A stretch of 64,000 nucleotides of DNA from AWTP1-9 sp035703165. GTDB taxonomy: Bacteria > Bacteroidota > Bacteroidia > Chitinophagales > Chitinophagaceae. The notes under the pieces are model-generated. The model did not search any database. It was not told where the DNA came from and saw nothing but the letters and a program-made list of their open reading frames with translations. This document shows, piece after piece, positions 60,573-64,000 of this stretch (its first letter is position 1; each line of letters opens with the position of its first letter). Location of the stretch: contig DASSYR010000093.1 of NCBI GenBank assembly GCA_035703165.1, forward strand, positions 1 to 64,000, written 5' to 3'. The position numbers and the translations under genes were made by a program.

Positions 60573-61366
60573 AGAAAATACGAATCGGATCCGTACTCAT
60601 ACTTACCTTTTTGGGATCATCACTACGAGCCGGTGATGAATTTTGCGGTATTCGGAACAGCGCCTTTCAGGAGGGAGAAAAGATAAACTTCTTTGTATAT
60701 TATACCTTGGCAGGCATATTTGTAAACGGTGGTGAGGCAAGTTTTACCACCACATTGGAAAAATATAATGGTAAACCGGTATATCATTTATATGGTTATG
60801 GCCAAACCAATTCTTTTTTCGATAAATTTTTTAAAGTTCGGGATACTTATGAATCTTATATTGATACGGCTACTTTGCAACCTGTAAAATTTATTCGCAA
60901 TATTTTTGAAGGCGGATATAAAAAATATGAAAATGTCTCTTTTAACCAAAAGGCCAATACCGCCACTTCCACGAAAGGTACTTTTATGGTTCCCAACTGC
61001 ATTCAGGATGTAATAAGCGCCGTTTATTATGCCCGCAACATTGACTTTAATAGTTACAAACCCGGAGACAAGATTCCTTTTGACATGTACATTGATGATG
61101 AAATATATAACATGTACATCCGTTACCTGGGAAAGGAAAGGGTTAAAACAAAATACGGAAAATTCAATGCTATTAAATTTAAGCCACTGCTCATAAAAGG
61201 AACTATTTTTGAAGGTGGAGAAAAAATGACGGTGTGGGTAAGCGATGATCCTAATCATATTCCATTGCGAATTGAAAGCCCTATTTCGGTGGGAAGTATT
61301 AAAGTGGATATGATGGGTTATAAAGGATTACGATATCAATTAACTTCTTTAATAAAAGTACGATGA
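60569..61366 (+). CDS. DUF3108 domain-containing exported protein
   Basis: A 265-residue protein with a signal peptide (1-21). FQEGEKINFFVYYTLAGIFVNGGEA (in parts: FQEGEKINFFVYY, GIFVNGGEA) and the repeated GYGQTNSFFDKFFKVRDTYESYID segment are typical of DUF3108, thought to be a beta-barrel-like periplasmic protein. It is translationally coupled to the previous membrane protein. Function unknown. Confidence 0.85.
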   Translation: MKKIRIGSVLILTFLGSSLRAGDEFCGIRNSAFQEGEKINFFVYYTLAGIFVNGGEASFTTTLEKYNGKPVYHLYGYGQTNSFFDKFFKVRDTYESYIDTATLQPVKFIRNIFEGGYKKYENVSFNQKANTATSTKGTFMVPNCIQDVISAVYYARNIDFNSYKPGDKIPFDMYIDDEIYNMYIRYLGKERVKTKYGKFNAIKFKPLLIKGTIFEGGEKMTVWVSDDPNHIPLRIESPISVGSIKVDMMGYKGLRYQLTSLIKVR

Positions 61367-61414
61367 TATAATTAGCCAGGCGCCATTGTCAGCTTAAGCA
61401 AATTTTCGGGTATA

Positions 61415-62260
61415 TTATTTAAGTTCCTCCAGCTTAAAACCGGTTTTCATCCTGATTCCTCTTTCGGTTTGTTGCAAAGTACAGCATTCTATTTGGGGAT
61501 CGTGTTCAAAAAAAAGAACGTAATCATTTTCCAGAGCTTCCTTTAAAAAAGATTTTTTCTCATGCAAGGTTGTTAAAGGAAACATATCATAAGCCATTAC
61601 ATAAGGAATGGGTATGTGACCAACAGAGGGAAGCAAATCGGCCATAAAAACAACGGTTCTGTCACCATATTTGATGTGTGGAATCATCATAGCTTCTGTA
61701 TGACCGTTTACATACAAATAGGTTAGTTCAGAAAGAATAGGAGATTGTTTAGTATTCGTATCCTGGAACTTTAACTGTCCGCTTTCCTGAATAGGTAAAA
61801 TATTTTCTTTCAGGAAAGAAGCTTTTTCTCTTTCGTTAGGATGTACAGCCCAGTTCCAATGCTTTTCATTACTCCAGTAAACAGCGTTTTTAAATGCCGG
61901 GACTAATTTTCCATTTTCTATTTTTATAGATCCACCGCAATGATCAAAATGAAGATGCGTTAATACCACATCAGTGATATCGTTTGTGGTAAACCCATGC
62001 TTTGCTAAAGATTTGTCCAGTGTGTCATCCCCGTGTAAATAATAGTGACTCCAAAATTTTGCATCCTGCTTGGTACCATTACCATTGTCAATAAGAATAA
62101 GTTTGTTGCCCTCTTCAATTAACATGCAGCGCAAAGCCCAGCTGCACATGTTGTTTTCATCAGCAGTATTAAGTTTATTCCATATACTTTTGGGCACCAC
62201 ACCAAACATGGCACCACCGTCTAACTTAAAATAGCCAGTATTAATAGTATAGAGTTTCAT
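61415..62260 (-). CDS. MBL-fold metallo-hydrolase
   Basis: A 281-residue metallo-beta-lactamase-fold enzyme. The zinc-binding HxHxDH is His102, His104, Asp106 and His107 (THLHFDHCGG); a further His is in VNGHTEAMM, and GDRTVVFMADLL holds the bridging Asp. The domain order resembles AHL lactonases (AttM/AiiA), but in Bacteroidota such proteins commonly are general hydrolases, so quorum quenching is not implied. It is 3 nt from the MFS gene. Confidence 0.83.
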   Translation of the reverse strand: MKLYTINTGYFKLDGGAMFGVVPKSIWNKLNTADENNMCSWALRCMLIEEGNKLILIDNGNGTKQDAKFWSHYYLHGDDTLDKSLAKHGFTTNDITDVVLTHLHFDHCGGSIKIENGKLVPAFKNAVYWSNEKHWNWAVHPNEREKASFLKENILPIQESGQLKFQDTNTKQSPILSELTYLYVNGHTEAMMIPHIKYGDRTVVFMADLLPSVGHIPIPYVMAYDMFPLTTLHEKKSFLKEALENDYVLFFEHDPQIECCTLQQTERGIRMKTGFKLEELK

Positions 62261-62263
62261 GTA

Positions 62264-63562
62264 TTAATCAGTTTGCAAAGATTTATGATTTTTCTCAACA
62301 AATGCAGTCAGTAACAGGAATATTAATCCCGTTAAGAAAAAAACAATTAAAGCAAGAATTGAATTGCGCATGCTCCCTGTCAATCCTTCTATAAGCCCAA
62401 AAGAAAAAAGACCAATTACAATTGCCAGCTTTTCAGTAAGATCATAAAAGCTGAAAAAAGAAGCGGTATCCCTGGTTTCAGGCATCAGTTTAGAATAAGT
62501 TGAACGACTCATTGACTGAATGCCCCCCATTACTAATCCAACCAAAGAGGCCAATATGTAAAAATGTGTTTCTGTTTGCATAAAATATCCGGCAATACAA
62601 ACAGCTATCCATAAAAGAACAGTAAGAATTAAAACTTTAATGTTTCCAATCCTTTTTGATAACCGTGCCATACCAATAGCTCCGATAATAGCTACTAATT
62701 GAATAATAACGGCCACAATAATCAAACGGTCATCAGGTAATTTTAATTCTTTAATGCCAAAATCAATGGCTACCAGCATTACTGTTTGAACCCCCATGCT
62801 ATAAAAAAAGAAAGCCGATAGAAAGCGTTTTAAAACCGGCATGTGTATTAATTGGTTTAAAACCATTTTTAATTCGTGAAAACCATTTACAATTACATGT
62901 TTTTTGGATTTACGCTCACTTTTTGCACTCATTGGCAAATAAGCAAAGGGAATTTGAGCAAAACCAACCCACCACAAGCCTACCAGCAAAAAAGTTAGTT
63001 TAAGCGCCATGGCCTTGTCTTTCATTAGCATTACAAGAGCAAAGCCAATCATTTGCATTAACACACTTCCAATATAACCAAATGTATAACCTTTAGCGCT
63101 TACTCTGTCCCGGTCTTCTTCAGCAGTAATATCTGGTAAATAAGAGTTGTAAAAAACCTGGCTTCCATAAAAACCAATACCCGCAAACATAAGGCAGAAA
63201 AGCCCGAAGGTTACAGAATCGGCGTCAAAAAAATACATGAGTGAGCAACTTAAAGCCCCCATGTAGCAAAAGAAGCGCATAAAATTTTTCTTATTGCCTT
63301 TGTAGTCGGCTACCGAAGAGAGTATGGGAGACATGGCTGCAATAAGCAAAAAGCCAAAGGATAAAACATAATCTTTAATCTCGGTATTTACATAAAATCG
63401 TCCGAGAAAAGATACCCCTTTCTCAAAACCCGGGTTTTGCGGTTTGGTAACCGCAGCATAATAAGCAGGAAAAAAGGTAGTAGTAATAACTAAGCTATAA
63501 ACAGAATTAGCCCAGTCATACATAGCCCATCCATTAATAACTTTTTTTGATGCAGTTTGCAT
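62264..63562 (-). CDS. Major facilitator superfamily transporter (UMF1/Atg22-like)
   Basis: A 432-residue protein with about twelve helices. The N-terminal WAMYDWANSVYSLVITTTFFPAYY (given in parts: WAMYDWANSVYS, TTFFPAYY) is a hallmark of the UMF1/Atg22-like MFS branch. A central cytoplasmic loop holds SAKSERKSKK. The substrate in bacteria is unknown. It appears co-transcribed with the MBL-fold gene downstream. Confidence 0.85.
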   Translation of the reverse strand: MQTASKKVINGWAMYDWANSVYSLVITTTFFPAYYAAVTKPQNPGFEKGVSFLGRFYVNTEIKDYVLSFGFLLIAAMSPILSSVADYKGNKKNFMRFFCYMGALSCSLMYFFDADSVTFGLFCLMFAGIGFYGSQVFYNSYLPDITAEEDRDRVSAKGYTFGYIGSVLMQMIGFALVMLMKDKAMALKLTFLLVGLWWVGFAQIPFAYLPMSAKSERKSKKHVIVNGFHELKMVLNQLIHMPVLKRFLSAFFFYSMGVQTVMLVAIDFGIKELKLPDDRLIIVAVIIQLVAIIGAIGMARLSKRIGNIKVLILTVLLWIAVCIAGYFMQTETHFYILASLVGLVMGGIQSMSRSTYSKLMPETRDTASFFSFYDLTEKLAIVIGLFSFGLIEGLTGSMRNSILALIVFFLTGLIFLLLTAFVEKNHKSLQTD

Positions 63563-63607
63563 AGCAATTCGTTAATGTGGAAAAATAAACAATTAAAGCC
63601 AAAGATG

Positions 63608-64000
63608 TTATTTTAGGTAGCCGGCAAGGATAAGGATTAGTAAAATCATCCCACCAATAATACGATACCAGCCAAACAAACGAAAGCCATGCTTTTGTAA
63701 ATAACCGATAAAAAATTTAATGGCCAATACTGCTATAACAAAAGCTACAAGATTTCCAACAGCCAGTAATTTAATATGCTCACTTGTAAAAGTTTTATAA
63801 CCGTGTAATAATTTATATCCTGTAGCGGCAACCATGGTGGGCACCGCCAGGAAAAAAGAAAATTCTGCCGATAATTTTCGGGTAAGCTTTTGTTGCATGC
63901 CACCAATAATGGAAGCGGCGCTACGGCTTACTCCGGGAATCATGGCTACACATTGCCATAAACCTATCAGCAATGCCCTGCTATAAGTAATTTTTGACTC
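63608..64000 (-). CDS. uppP: Undecaprenyl-diphosphatase, truncated at the window edge
   Basis: The frame is open from the right edge to a stop at 63608, encoding at least 130 residues of the C-terminal half of UppP/BacA (full-length about 265). The active-site motif PGVSRSAAS (phosphate-binding loop) is present, preceded by the family's ITYSRALLIGLWQC. Several helices follow. The enzyme recycles undecaprenyl pyrophosphate for peptidoglycan synthesis. The real start lies outside; an in-frame TTG at 63973 is internal. Confidence 0.9.
   Translation of the reverse strand, partial: ESKITYSRALLIGLWQCVAMIPGVSRSAASIIGGMQQKLTRKLSAEFSFFLAVPTMVAATGYKLLHGYKTFTSEHIKLLAVGNLVAFVIAVLAIKFFIGYLQKHGFRLFGWYRIIGGMILLILILAGYLK

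Noticed and set aside
60788..61258. 156-residue minus-strand frame inside the DUF3108 gene
   Set aside because: It is fully antisense to a gene with a signal peptide and family motifs, and shows no motif itself.
61415..62260. AHL lactonase (quorum quenching) interpretation of the MBL-fold gene
   Set aside because: HxHxDH is shared by the whole superfamily; no quorum-sensing gene lies near, so a specific lactonase name is not supported.

Overview
The window reads as a chromosomal segment of a Bacteroidota bacterium, most likely from the Chitinophagaceae or a close relative. This rests on three secreted proteins ending in type IX secretion (Por) sorting domains, SusC/TonB-type outer-membrane proteins with a carboxypeptidase-regulatory-like N-terminal domain, promoters of the Bacteroidota type (TTG, about 19 nt, TAnnTTTG), few visible Shine-Dalgarno sequences, a CcoN-CcoO fusion, and F-ATP synthase genes in a partial operon. 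I see no rRNA, tRNA, CRISPR array, insertion sequence or prophage. Both edges cut a gene: a CBM9/DUF5916-type protein on the left and uppP on the right.

Layout. 1-3.3 kb: partial CBM9-like protein, a DPM1-like glycosyltransferase, an NAD(P)H flavin reductase and trmD. 3.3-12.4 kb: a complete minus-strand cbb3 oxidase locus (ccoI, ccoS, ccoNO, ccoQ, ccoP, ccoG, fixH, SafE-like protein). 12.5-15.1 kb: divergent to it, a FixL-like membrane histidine kinase and a receiver/cNMP/Crp-HTH fusion regulator. Two FNR-like palindromes sit exactly 22 nt upstream of -7 elements in front of ccoI and ccoS, so the two-component pair may control the oxidase directly. 15.3-20.3 kb: a visibly AT-rich minus-strand block with a small HTH regulator, at least four related short cysteine-containing leader peptides (two apparently frameshifted), a putative membrane-anchored propeller protein, a MauE-like redox membrane protein and an outer-membrane beta-barrel receptor. 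I consider this the best candidate for a poorly described secreted-peptide system.

20.9-33.6 kb: housekeeping and signalling genes (glyS, an Xaa-Pro aminopeptidase, a MazG-like enzyme, dtd, arfB, a PhoR/PhoB-like pair), a 726-residue exported protein with a caspase-like His/Cys signature, an ABC exporter, and a small protein paired with a nucleotidyltransferase. 33.7-38.0 kb: atpBEFHA, with no atpG following. 38.1-44.4 kb: a TonB-dependent receptor, a TPR-like protein, a paralogous pair of membrane proteins with a wHTH regulator, and a di-heme peroxidase with an unusual N-terminal extension. 44.6-55.6 kb: type IX cargo (purple-acid-phosphatase-like protein, giant thrombospondin-3-repeat protein, a third exported protein), interrupted by pdxA on the other strand. 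55.6-64 kb: rsmA, a 2-hydroxyacid dehydrogenase, greA, a HIT protein, ruvC, an LPG-synthase-like membrane protein, a DUF3108 protein, an MBL-fold hydrolase, an MFS transporter and uppP.

All family assignments come from reading motifs and remembered family knowledge; no database search was run.
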